Origin: Bacteroidales bacterium
GTDB lineage: Bacteria; Bacteroidota; Bacteroidia; Bacteroidales; Marinilabiliaceae
Assembly (NCBI GenBank): GCA_004552385.1
Contig: SFOL01000067.1
Span: forward strand, 1 to 10,112
Direction of reading: 5' to 3'
Length of the DNA: 10,112 nucleotides
In this document: piece by piece, positions 1 through 6,750 of the stretch
Position numbering within the stretch: position 1 is the first letter of the stretch
How the letters are laid out: the number at the start of each line of letters is the position of its first letter
Program-made: the position numbers and the translations under genes
Notes under the pieces: model-generated
Told to the model about the DNA's origin: nothing
Seen by the model: the letters and a program-made list of their open reading frames with translations, nothing else
Database searches by the model: none

Positions 1-15
1 ACACAACCCACCATA

Positions 16-48
16 TTTGCCCGCTGTGAATATTTATTCGTATTTTTG
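16..48 (+). promoter_or_regulatory. Bacteroidetes-type promoter for the first gene
   Basis: A TTTG (-33 element) at 16-19 is followed after 21 bases by TATTTTTG at 41-48, a full match to the TAnnTTTG -7 consensus of the Bacteroidetes primary sigma factor. Transcription would start near 53-55, leaving a leader of about 35 bases before the ATG at 89. Both boxes and the spacing are seen directly; use as a promoter is inferred. Confidence 0.65.
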
Positions 49-88
49 ACAGCAGAAAGGTCGAAAGAAAGAGCAAGCGGCATATACC

Positions 89-718
89 ATGAAAACCAAT
101 TTAACACATTTGATAAGATACGTTATCACATCACTGATAATAGCGGCGGCAGCTATTGACTCGAGTGGCCAAAGAAGCGCGGCGGATGAGTGCGCCACGA
201 TAGAGAAAATTGGCGGTGGCATAGGCTCGAGCCTCGACAACTTTGCGAAAGTAGTCCAAAGCGCTGGCTTCGGAGCGAAGAAAACGAAAGTGGATGACGG
301 GCTGACCCTGTTAGACATGACAGGGCGCATAGGCAACTTGAGAAGATGCAAGCTGCTGACCGCCGCAAATAACGAGCACGGACGGACGGTTCACCATGCG
401 ATGATCTTCATGCAAGAGAGGGCAGAATGGAGCGAACTCAAAGCTGACTACGACAAGATGAAAGAGTCTCTCAGGGCGGTGTACGGCGAGCCGAAAGAGA
501 TCGCAGAGAGCTTCACTGGCAAAGAGCCACAGGACGACAAGGAGCGCATGGAGATGATAAAAAGCGACAAAGCGGACTTCACGACAAAATATGAGCGAGG
601 CGAACTGACGGTGATGCTGAGCATGACATACACTGCCGAGCACGGTGCTCACGTCGGCATGCTATTCATAGACAAACAAGTGTCAGAGTTAATATTAGGA
701 ACCCTGGAACGGAAGTAG
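89..718 (+). CDS. Secreted protein of unknown function (Bacteroidales family)
   Basis: This 209-residue protein has no function I can assign. It opens with a signal peptide: positively charged ends around residues 2-10, a hydrophobic core at 11-23 (rich in Ile and Ala), and a likely signal peptidase I cut near Ser-Ser-Gly/Gln at 25-28, so it should reach the periplasm or beyond. The mature part has the pattern of a family of small secreted proteins common in Bacteroidales: a GF turn at 60-61, a W-x-x-L-x-x-x-Y-x-x-x-K-x-x-L block at 114-128, a Y-G-x-P turn at 132-135, a Glu-x-Phe near 140-142, and strands at 172-182 and 188-195. The family match is from memory and moderate. Two cysteines (35 and 87) could pair. 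It has its own promoter, stands alone, and its stop lies 20 bases from the convergent folA stop. The start is chosen because it opens the signal peptide and follows the promoter. Confidence 0.8.
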   Translation: MKTNLTHLIRYVITSLIIAAAAIDSSGQRSAADECATIEKIGGGIGSSLDNFAKVVQSAGFGAKKTKVDDGLTLLDMTGRIGNLRRCKLLTAANNEHGRTVHHAMIFMQERAEWSELKADYDKMKESLRAVYGEPKEIAESFTGKEPQDDKERMEMIKSDKADFTTKYERGELTVMLSMTYTAEHGAHVGMLFIDKQVSELILGTLERK

Positions 719-738
719 CCGGCTACAGATGTTGAAAC

Positions 739-1230
739 TCAAGCGCGGGCAAACGTCTCGTAGTGGAACGAGACGCCCGACCTGGGGTCAACGTAAATCT
801 CAGAGCGGTAGACAGACTTCCAGCCATTTATGGCAGGGAAAAAGGCATCAGCTTTGGGGAACGACTCGTGGATAACCGTGAGCACGAGTTCGTCGGCCAT
901 AGGCATGAACACACGGTAAACCTGCTCACCGCCAATGACGAAGACCCTGGGCTCGGAAGCGACCAGGCGCAGAGCCTCATCGGCCGAGTGGACTACCTCG
1001 ACGCCTTCGGCCTGTGGGGCGTAAGAGAGTGAGCGAGAGAGGACAATGTTCCTCCTGCCCGGCAGACATCTTTTGGGCAGGGCGAGATTGGTCTTACGCC
1101 CCATTATGACAGGGCAGCCCATGGTGACCTCCTTAAAGTGCCTAAGGTCCTGACTAATATATATGAGCTGGTCGCCATCGAGGCCGATAGCGTTATTGAG
1201 GTCGATAGCCGCAATGAGAGAGAGTGTCAT
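739..1230 (-). CDS. folA: Dihydrofolate reductase
   Basis: This enzyme reduces 7,8-dihydrofolate to tetrahydrofolate with NADPH in the cytoplasm, supplying one-carbon carriers for thymidylate, purine and methionine synthesis. At 163 residues it has the normal bacterial length. Visible landmarks are the N-terminal strand and Met20-type loop (AAIDLNNAIG, residues 7-16), the catalytic acid Asp28 followed by Leu29 and Phe32, the NADPH-binding MGRKT at 43-47, the LPGRRNIVLSR strand at 56-66, and the second nucleotide motif IGGEQVY at 99-105 leading into LTVIH at 117-121. The usual W-x-L-P before the catalytic acid is replaced by I-Y-I-S (23-26). The start is the ATG at 1230 because homology begins there; a longer frame would run back into the upstream gene. 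Only 10 bases separate it from the stop of the secreted repeat protein and I see no promoter between them, so the two are probably co-transcribed. thyA, a frequent partner, is not adjacent. Confidence 0.95.
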   Translation of the reverse strand: MTLSLIAAIDLNNAIGLDGDQLIYISQDLRHFKEVTMGCPVIMGRKTNLALPKRCLPGRRNIVLSRSLSYAPQAEGVEVVHSADEALRLVASEPRVFVIGGEQVYRVFMPMADELVLTVIHESFPKADAFFPAINGWKSVYRSEIYVDPRSGVSFHYETFARA

Positions 1231-1240
1231 ATGAATAAAA

Positions 1241-3067
1241 TCACTTAACCAAGACTCGCCAAGAACGCTTACCGATCTTGACCGTGTAGGCGCCAGACCT
1301 TGGGGCCGAGAGAGAGCTGCCCGTCGTCTCGCAGATCTTAATACCTGTGATGGTATAGAGCCCTTTAAGCTGCTTGCCGGCTCCGGAAACGGAGATGAGC
1401 GAACCTTTGACATTGACCTGCACGCCAGGCTCCTTGGGAACTTCGGCAGGCTTAAAATCAGCCCTTGTCCACGATATGGCGACGACGTCTCCCGCCCTAT
1501 ACGTGAAAGAGGCCGCCCCATCGGGCGCATCCACTCTCTGTCCGCCGACGGTAAGCGACACAGGCCGGCGCGAGTAAGTAAGGGTCACACGGTCACCGCC
1601 ATTGGCGAACTCAGGCGCTGAAGAGAGAAAGGACTCGCCGTCTATCTGATAATCAACCTTATAAAGAGCTTTGGAGGGAGAGGCCTCAGCCTCGGGGTGC
1701 TCAAGCCCCTGACGCCACGATGGCGCATAATCTCCCGAGAAACCGACACCCTTGAAGTTCAGCCAATAGGCCACAAGGCCAGAGGCGAACTCTTCGTCAG
1801 AAAATGCGCAAGTGGTATAACGGAACCTGTCGTCATCGGGGTTGAAGCTGTCCACTCCCGGCTTTATCACACGATCCGACTTCGGCGCCCCCCTGACAGC
1901 CACTTTTGAAGCGAGACTCTCATCAATGCCGACTCCGCGACAATCGGTAAGAGTAGTGAGAGAGCGCGAAGGCCCGACGACATCTTTGAGAAAAAGAAAT
2001 CCGTTGACGGACCCCGTCCTACCCTGCCTTCCGACAAGCGTGACGACTATTTTATCCACCCCATAGACCTTAGCCGCACTGCTTATGACAACAGAGCCAG
2101 CAAAGCCGACAGTTTGGAGCCGACCGTGATTGCGCCCTGCAAGAACGTGGACATAAAGAGTACGCCCGTCGCTCCTCTCAAAAGTATCGTTCTCGGGGTC
2201 GACGAGCAGAAAAGCTCCATCAAACACAAGATTCTCAACAGAACCGCCAACCTTTACAGAGCCGAAAACGCCATCGAGCCGAGCCGAGAGGTTAGACACC
2301 GCCTGACCACGGAAGGAGGCCGCTAAAGACTCAACCGTCGGAATGGCCGGCAGACGAGAGGAGAGAGACTTAAAGTCAGCAGAACCCGGTGAGAAAACGG
2401 GGAAACTGATAGCACGCGCAAGAGTAACAGGTGTACGCACTGAGAGGCCTGACATGCCGTCGGTGTAGGCGAAAAAGAGATCGGCAAAACTGGTAGAGGA
2501 AGCGACGGAAGCGACGGAAACGCCGTCAGAGGGCCTCCTGTCATAGGTGAAAGTATAAAGAGGCAAAAAAGTGGAGAACGACTTGCCCCAAGAGGATGAC
2601 TTATATCGCTCAACAGCCGACGCGGGGACTACGAGAGTGTCCACCTCGCCCAAATATCTGCCCTTGAGGAACGCCCCGCGGCCCAATGCCGGCGGATAAG
2701 GCGCATAAGACGTCACCTTGGAAAGGTTAGGGCACACGCTGAAAGAAAGCGGCTCTACGTTCTTGACCGACCGAGGAATTGAGACTTCGCGCAAGGCTTG
2801 GACCTGCCTGCAAAGAGGCTCATCGCCTCCGCCTAAAGACGAGACGGAGAGCTTGCGGTTGCCATTGTGCACAAACTCCGGCACGCACAAAGAGACGGAA
2901 GCCGCAGACTTGAACTCCACACGGGATAAAGAGCAGGAGGAAGAGTCAGGGGCTGGAGAAAAAAACAAAGCGCCCCCCGTCGCATCATACCGGACGGACT
3001 GCGAAACGGCAGACGAGCATGACAGCGCAAAAAGGGAAAGGAGTGACAAGCGCAGGGGCCGCATCAT
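1241..3067 (-). CDS. Secreted leucine-rich-repeat/adhesin-like protein with type IX-like C-terminal domain
   Basis: This 608-residue protein is probably exported and may act at the cell surface; no enzymatic role is visible. A signal peptide covers about residues 1-23 (MRPLRLSLLSLFALS, likely cut at AVS/QS). Residues 45-170 carry degenerate BspA/LRR_5-type units, best seen at LREVSIPRSV (92-101), the CPNLSKV step (112-118) and a closing VVPASAVERYKSSSWGKSF (146-164), typical of Bacteroidetes LRR proteins. A middle region (about 240-385) has short repetitive strand patterns such as VENLVFDG and LAGRNHG, recalling GLUG or beta-helix modules. ASGLVAYWLN (428-437), then W451-R-Q-G-L, resembles the SGxxxYxLNxxxxxxxWyQtlG block of Bacteroidales adhesins. 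Residues 548-608 (ISVSGAG, LYTITG, SGAYTVKIG, VLVK) resemble a type A type IX sorting domain. The start at 3067 begins the signal peptide; in-frame codons further upstream cross the terminator hairpin at 3163-3197. Serine is abundant. Function is uncertain; architecture is moderately sure. Confidence 0.8.
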   Translation of the reverse strand: MMRPLRLSLLSLFALSCSSAVSQSVRYDATGGALFFSPAPDSSSCSLSRVEFKSAASVSLCVPEFVHNGNRKLSVSSLGGGDEPLCRQVQALREVSIPRSVKNVEPLSFSVCPNLSKVTSYAPYPPALGRGAFLKGRYLGEVDTLVVPASAVERYKSSSWGKSFSTFLPLYTFTYDRRPSDGVSVASVASSTSFADLFFAYTDGMSGLSVRTPVTLARAISFPVFSPGSADFKSLSSRLPAIPTVESLAASFRGQAVSNLSARLDGVFGSVKVGGSVENLVFDGAFLLVDPENDTFERSDGRTLYVHVLAGRNHGRLQTVGFAGSVVISSAAKVYGVDKIVVTLVGRQGRTGSVNGFLFLKDVVGPSRSLTTLTDCRGVGIDESLASKVAVRGAPKSDRVIKPGVDSFNPDDDRFRYTTCAFSDEEFASGLVAYWLNFKGVGFSGDYAPSWRQGLEHPEAEASPSKALYKVDYQIDGESFLSSAPEFANGGDRVTLTYSRRPVSLTVGGQRVDAPDGAASFTYRAGDVVAISWTRADFKPAEVPKEPGVQVNVKGSLISVSGAGKQLKGLYTITGIKICETTGSSLSAPRSGAYTVKIGKRSWRVLVK

Positions 3068-3092
3068 AATAGGAAGCTCGGATGAATGGGGA

Positions 3093-3124
3093 CAAAGAAA
3101 ACAGCGCGCGAGCGAACGCCCGAA
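3093..3124 (-). promoter_or_regulatory. Possible promoter for the secreted repeat protein and folA
   Basis: On the minus strand TTCG (3124-3121) lies 20 bases before TTTCTTTG (3100-3093). Each box differs by one base from the Bacteroidetes TTTG and TAnnTTTG elements, and the mismatch in the second box hits the normally conserved A. It sits between the helicase terminator and the ATG at 3067, where a promoter is expected, and would give a leader of about 20 bases. Weak but well placed. Confidence 0.35.
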
Positions 3125-3141
3125 CGATGGGCGAAAAAAGT

Positions 3142-3197
3142 AAAAAAAAGTGACTAAAACAAGCGGGGCGCACGCAGACATACTGCATGCGCCCCGC
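3142..3197 (-). terminator. Rho-independent terminator after the DEAD-box helicase
   Basis: A long inverted repeat pairs 3163-3172 (GCGGGGCGCA) perfectly with 3188-3197 (TGCGCCCCGC). After one mismatch, GCAG/CTGC extends it inward to a five-base loop at 3178-3182. Read on the minus strand, it starts 45 bases after the helicase stop and is followed by a T-rich stretch with a run of eight Ts (plus-strand As at 3142-3149) and a further run of six. This fits a strong intrinsic terminator for the minus strand. It also argues against translation starts of the next gene upstream of 3067. Confidence 0.8.
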
Positions 3198-3242
3198 CAT
3201 AAGAGTATCCGACACGTTTCAAACGAGTCGGGCTATGATTTG

Positions 3243-5075
3243 CTACTTCTGCTTACCGCCCCTATCTCTATGGCGGCGCTCAGCCCTGTTAGGACGTGCA
3301 GAGGGGAAGTAGTCGTCGCGGAAGTCGCGGCCGTCTCGCCTATCCTCGCGACGGCGCCTGCCGCCACCGAAACCGAAACCGGCTCGGCCTCCACGGCCAC
3401 CCTTGTGCCCGTCTCGGCGCGGGAACTCGTCATCGTCAGAGTCCTTGCGTGGCTCAGCCTTCTCACAGATGAGCCTGTAGCCATCGACGACACGGCCATT
3501 GATGGCGTTCACTATGTCATCAGAGAACTGGTTGTCGACATCCACAAAAGAGAAATTCCTCATGATGTCGATATGACCGATATTGACCTTGGCCGAAAGC
3601 TCGCGCGTGTACTGGTTGATGAGTCCGATGATGTCGGCAGGGCGAATGGAGTCAATCTTGCCGACATTGATGAAGAGCCTGTCCATGTTCTCGTCGCCGG
3701 GCCTTGGGCCGCGCTCAGCCCTCTCGCCCTTCTGGCGAGGCTCGTCGGATATGTTGAGGTCGTTGGCCGCCTGGTAATACTTGTTGACGCTCTCGAACTC
3801 GGCAGAGATGAACTTGGCGATGATATCCTCCTTTGAGAACTCGGCCAGTTTCTCGACAGCCTCGGGGATGAACTTTGAGACCGCGGTGTCCTCCTCGACC
3901 TGCTGCGCGGCGATACCCTCCACAAAGTGCTGAAGCTTTATTTGGCAGATCTCGTCGGCGTTTGGCACCATCTTGCGTTCGAACTTCTTGCCCGAAATCT
4001 TCTCAATCTGCTTAATCTTAGGGAGATCCTTCTTGCAGACGATGGCAGCCGAAATGCCTGCCCTGCCAGCGCGCCCAGTTCGTCCGGAACGGTGGATGTA
4101 GACCTCGATGTCGTCAGGGAGGTTGTAGTTGATGACGTGCGTGAGCTCGTGAACGTCAATGCCGCGGGCAGCCACATCGGTGGCTACGAGAATTTGCAGA
4201 TGCTTCATCTTGAAGCGCTGCATGACCATGTCGCGCTGCGCCTGAGAGAGGTCGCCGTGGAGCGAGTCGGCGTTGTAGCCGTCAGCAATGAGCTTCTCGG
4301 CCACCTCCTTGGTCTCCTCGCGGGTGCGACAGAAGACAATGGAGTAGATGTCCGGGACCATGTCGACGACGCGCTTGAGAGCGAGATAACGGTCGGAGGG
4401 ACGAACGAGATAATAGTGATGCTCAACGGTATCGGCCCCCTGGTTAGTCCTGCCGATCTTGATTTCGAGGGGCTCCTTCATGTACTTGCTCGCCACTTTG
4501 GCGATGAAGGGTGGCATTGTTGCCGAGAAGAGGAGTGTTTGTCGGGAGTCTGGGGTCTCGTTGAGGATGGTCTCGAGGTCATCCTTGAAACCCATGTCGA
4601 GCATCTCGTCGGCCTCGTCGAGCACAAGCCAGCGGATCTCATCGATCTTGAGGACCCCCCTCTCAATGAGGTCTATGACACGGCCGGGCGTTCCAACGAC
4701 GATCTGGGGGTTGGAGCGGAGTTGCTTGATTTGCTTGCGGATGTCGGAGCCGCCGTAGACCGGGCAGACGTCGACCTGCGGCTTGAACTTTGAGAAGTTT
4801 GCGAGATCCTTGGCGATCTGGAGGCAGAGCTCTCGGGTGGGGCTGAGGATCATGGCCTGGACGTGGGTGACGGACGGGTCTACCATCTGGACTATGGGGA
4901 GGCCGAAAGCGCCGGTCTTGCCTGTTCCCGTCTGGGCGAGGGAGACGATGTCTTTACCGCAGTTGAGGATCTCGGGGATGCTCTTTTCCTGAACCGGAGT
5001 CGGCTCAACGAAACCGAGTTCGGCGATGGCCTGGAGCATCTGCTCGTCGAGGCCTGTTTCTTGGAAAGTTGCCAT
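3243..5075 (-). CDS. deaD: DEAD-box ATP-dependent RNA helicase with DbpA-type RNA-binding domain
   Basis: This cytoplasmic enzyme uses ATP to unwind short RNA duplexes. DeaD/CsdA-type members help ribosome assembly and mRNA turnover, especially in the cold. All core motifs are present in the 610 residues: Q motif (FQETGLD with PTPVQ, 4-29), motif I AQTGTGKT (47-54), Ia PTREL (79-83), Ib TPGR (129-132), II DEAD (153-156), III SAT (184-186), IV (VFCRT, 247-251), V ATDVAARGID (298-307) and VI HRSGRTGRAG (328-337). A DbpA-type RNA-binding domain follows at about 465-538 (RLFINVGK, IGLINQYT, FSFVDV, INGRVVDG). The tail from 541 is a basic Arg/Gly-rich disordered region, a non-specific RNA-binding feature. 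It appears to be a single-gene transcript: a long leader lies upstream and a terminator downstream. Isoleucine is mostly ATC near the start, unlike neighbouring genes, which suggests strong expression. The symbol follows common usage for this architecture; orthology to E. coli deaD is not proven. Confidence 0.95.
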   Translation of the reverse strand: MATFQETGLDEQMLQAIAELGFVEPTPVQEKSIPEILNCGKDIVSLAQTGTGKTGAFGLPIVQMVDPSVTHVQAMILSPTRELCLQIAKDLANFSKFKPQVDVCPVYGGSDIRKQIKQLRSNPQIVVGTPGRVIDLIERGVLKIDEIRWLVLDEADEMLDMGFKDDLETILNETPDSRQTLLFSATMPPFIAKVASKYMKEPLEIKIGRTNQGADTVEHHYYLVRPSDRYLALKRVVDMVPDIYSIVFCRTREETKEVAEKLIADGYNADSLHGDLSQAQRDMVMQRFKMKHLQILVATDVAARGIDVHELTHVINYNLPDDIEVYIHRSGRTGRAGRAGISAAIVCKKDLPKIKQIEKISGKKFERKMVPNADEICQIKLQHFVEGIAAQQVEEDTAVSKFIPEAVEKLAEFSKEDIIAKFISAEFESVNKYYQAANDLNISDEPRQKGERAERGPRPGDENMDRLFINVGKIDSIRPADIIGLINQYTRELSAKVNIGHIDIMRNFSFVDVDNQFSDDIVNAINGRVVDGYRLICEKAEPRKDSDDDEFPRRDGHKGGRGGRAGFGFGGGRRRREDRRDGRDFRDDYFPSARPNRAERRHRDRGGKQK

Positions 5076-5252
5076 TTTTTAGCTTACTGTGTTTCCGTTA
5101 AAAGTTTTGAGAAAAAAGAAGGAGTTGGCGGCGCAGTGATACATTCACAAAAGGAGCGCCACACCACGAGGCGCAGACGCGAAGGCGCCCGCCGGTCGTT
5201 TCGAAAGAACTTCCGACACAGCCCGCGTTCCCAAGCGCCTTCATATCCCCCA

Positions 5253-5272
5253 GGAGGCGAAACGGGGCCTCC
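5253..5272. repeat. Inverted repeat in the helicase leader
   Basis: GGAGGC at 5253-5258 pairs perfectly with GCCTCC at 5267-5272 across an eight-base loop. No T-run follows on either strand in the position a terminator needs (the plus strand is followed by As), so it is better read as leader structure than as a terminator. Confidence 0.45.
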
Positions 5273-5316
5273 GCGACGAAAAAACACAGCAGGCAGCAAC
5301 CCATCAGAGCCCGCTT

Positions 5317-5336
5317 AGACGCCTTTGTCGGCGTCT
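5317..5336. repeat. Perfect 7-bp inverted repeat in the helicase leader
   Basis: AGACGCC at 5317-5323 and GGCGTCT at 5330-5336 form a seven-pair stem with a six-base loop (TTTGTC on the plus strand). No T-tract follows on either strand. It could be an RNA hairpin in the helicase leader or a binding site for a dimeric regulator; nothing in the sequence decides between these. Confidence 0.5.
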
Positions 5337-5434
5337 CATGCTGAAGACTTGGAAATCTCGGCGATGCCGATGTTCTGAAAAGACGACGCGAAGTTAATCC
5401 AAGGGGTTTAAAAACACATCGGGGGTCTGACAAG

Positions 5435-5468
5435 ATTGTGTTTATTTAACAACAAAACATTATATTTG
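5435..5468 (+). promoter_or_regulatory. Promoter of the antiporter-miaA-lipoprotein operon
   Basis: TATATTTG at 5461-5468 matches the Bacteroidetes -7 consensus TAnnTTTG at every fixed base. ATTG at 5435-5438, one base from TTTG, lies 22 bases upstream. Transcription would begin near 5473-5475, about a dozen bases before the ATG at 5487. This also decides the antiporter start, because the alternative upstream in-frame ATG at 5436 lies inside the promoter. Confidence 0.65.
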
Positions 5469-5486
5469 CTTGCAAATAGCGATGTT

Positions 5487-6746
5487 ATGGAATCTCTCAT
5501 CCTGGCGACGGGATTGATATATTTCACAGGCCACCTGCTGACCCACTTCTTTGAGCGGTCGAAGATACCTGACGTGCTGATGCTCATATTGTTCGGCATC
5601 ATCATAGGCCCTCTGACTGGCATAATGACGGTGGACAGGATAGGCGTCGCGGGTCACTTGTTCACGCAGTTCGCCTTGATAATAATACTATTTCAGGGCG
5701 GCCTCGACATAGAGATCGGGAACCTGGTTCGATCCGCACGCCAGAGCGTCATAATGTCCGTCTCGTTCTTCGCCGTCTCGGCGGGCACGGTATGGATGAT
5801 AATGCGCTTCGGTTTCGACTACTCGCCTATGGCCTCGGCTGTGACGGGCTTCATTTGCGGCGGCACGTCGTCGGCGGTGGTGATCCCGCTGCTGCGCATG
5901 ATAAGGGCGAGCAAGAAGGCCGGGGCCATGCTCGTGATAGAGTCCGCCCTCACAGACGTGCTGTGCATAGTGTTCACGATCGGCGTGTTGCAGAGCATCT
6001 CGAGCGGCGAGTTCAAGATAGGCAGGATAGTTTACACGTTGCTGTCTTCACTGATAGCCGCATCGGCGGTAGGTCTTGCCGGTGGCATCTTCTGGCTGAA
6101 GGTGATAAACTGGGTGCGACGTTTTAAGAACACCCAGTTCGCAACGTGCTTCTTCATGTTCGTCACATACGGGGTCGCGGAGCTGTCGGGGTTCAGCGGC
6201 GCCATAGCCGCACTGGCGTTCGGCATAGTGATGGGCAACGCCAGCGTGGTTAGCCACAAGTTGAGCCGGATATATAATGACGCCCGCCCCGTCGGCGTGA
6301 TATCGGAAGCGGAGAAGGACCTGTACGAGGAGCTGGCATTCCTCGTGAAGATATTCTTCTTCCTTTACCTTGGCATCTCGATACCGTTCGAGAGCTCATC
6401 GATAATAGCAGTGGCCATCAGCATAGTCGTGGCGCTGTTCGCGTTGAGGCCGGCGTGCACATTCTGGATGGCTGGGCGGCAAATGACACCTCACGACAAG
6501 AGCATAACGGCGGTGATGCTCCCGAAGGGCCTTGCGGCGGCGGTCCTGGCGGGTCTGCCTGCGCAATACGGCATGATAGAAGGGCCTGACATACAGTCCA
6601 TAACGTACCACGTGGTACTCGACAGCATAGTTTTGACATCAATACTGATCCCCCTGATAGAACGCACCGGGATAGGCTCGAGACTTGACAGCCTGTTCTC
6701 CCACAGTCCGAACGCGGGCGCGGAAGCGGGGGAAGACACCAAATAG
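5487..6746 (+). CDS. CPA1/NhaP-type cation:proton antiporter
   Basis: This inner-membrane carrier of 419 residues probably exchanges Na+ or K+ for H+, serving pH and salt balance. The protein is mostly hydrophobic, with a dozen or so likely membrane spans and a short charged C-terminal tail from about 395. It has no TrkA-N or other cytoplasmic regulatory domain, so it is transport-domain only. Family landmarks are the first-helix and GPLTG region (28-45), LFQGGLDI (68-75, usually LFEGGLDL), the unwound-helix segment GGTSSAVVIPLL (125-136), the ion-site motif ESALTD (152-157), GFSGAIAALAFGIVMGN (235-251) and LPKGLAAAVLAGLP (345-358). The aspartate of the ion site (Asp157) is kept, but the preceding asparagine typical of CPA1 is threonine. 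The start at 5487 was preferred over the in-frame ATG at 5436 because of the promoter and because homology begins here. miaA follows after four bases, so the pair is surely co-transcribed. Ion specificity cannot be told from sequence. Confidence 0.9.
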   Translation: MESLILATGLIYFTGHLLTHFFERSKIPDVLMLILFGIIIGPLTGIMTVDRIGVAGHLFTQFALIIILFQGGLDIEIGNLVRSARQSVIMSVSFFAVSAGTVWMIMRFGFDYSPMASAVTGFICGGTSSAVVIPLLRMIRASKKAGAMLVIESALTDVLCIVFTIGVLQSISSGEFKIGRIVYTLLSSLIAASAVGLAGGIFWLKVINWVRRFKNTQFATCFFMFVTYGVAELSGFSGAIAALAFGIVMGNASVVSHKLSRIYNDARPVGVISEAEKDLYEELAFLVKIFFFLYLGISIPFESSSIIAVAISIVVALFALRPACTFWMAGRQMTPHDKSITAVMLPKGLAAAVLAGLPAQYGMIEGPDIQSITYHVVLDSIVLTSILIPLIERTGIGSRLDSLFSHSPNAGAEAGEDTK

Positions 6747-6750
6747 CGCG

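Larger units (their letters stand above)
5076..5460. other. Divergent intergenic region; probable long helicase leader
   Basis: This stretch separates the divergent helicase and antiporter starts. No open frame in it looks coding: the minus-strand frame of about 111 codons at 5098-5433 has no recognisable domain and no promoter placed for it. It holds several GC-rich inverted repeats (5156-5160 with 5170-5174, plus the two listed separately). The best helicase promoter candidate is weak: TAACTTCG on the minus strand (5396-5389) with TGTG 18 bases upstream (5418-5415). If real, the helicase mRNA would carry a leader of about 300 bases, as cold-induced helicase mRNAs in other bacteria do. No known riboswitch or RNA family was recognised. 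Confidence 0.45.

Noticed and set aside
715..726. Perfect 12-base palindrome GTAGCCGGCTAC at the convergent gene ends
   Set aside because: It has no loop and no T-run, so it is not a convincing terminator; it overlaps a stop codon and may be chance.
1231..1530. Longer N-terminus for folA (frame open back to 1530)
   Set aside because: The extra 100 residues overlap the repeat-protein gene and are not part of the DHFR fold; homology starts at the ATG at 1230.
2499..2516. Tandem 9-base repeat (GAAGCGACG twice) inside the repeat-protein gene
   Set aside because: It only encodes a repeated Val-Ala-Ser in a Ser-rich stretch; two copies are too few to call a variable repeat.
3068..3181. Longer N-terminus for the secreted repeat protein, starting at 3181
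   Set aside because: That start lies in the terminator hairpin and would bury the signal peptide 38 residues into the protein.
3927..4793. Long plus-strand open frame (288 codons) opposite the helicase
   Set aside because: It is antisense to a certain gene, encodes no recognisable domain and arises from the codon bias of the helicase. The same holds for the frame at 3150-3836.
5098..5433. Minus-strand frame of 111 codons in the helicase upstream region
   Set aside because: Its translation has scattered Cys and Arg residues, no domain or signal peptide I recognise and no promoter; the inverted repeats in the region fit a leader better.
5436..5486. Upstream ATG for the antiporter
   Set aside because: The segment contains the -7 box TATATTTG and would add 17 residues that are not part of the usual antiporter N-terminus.
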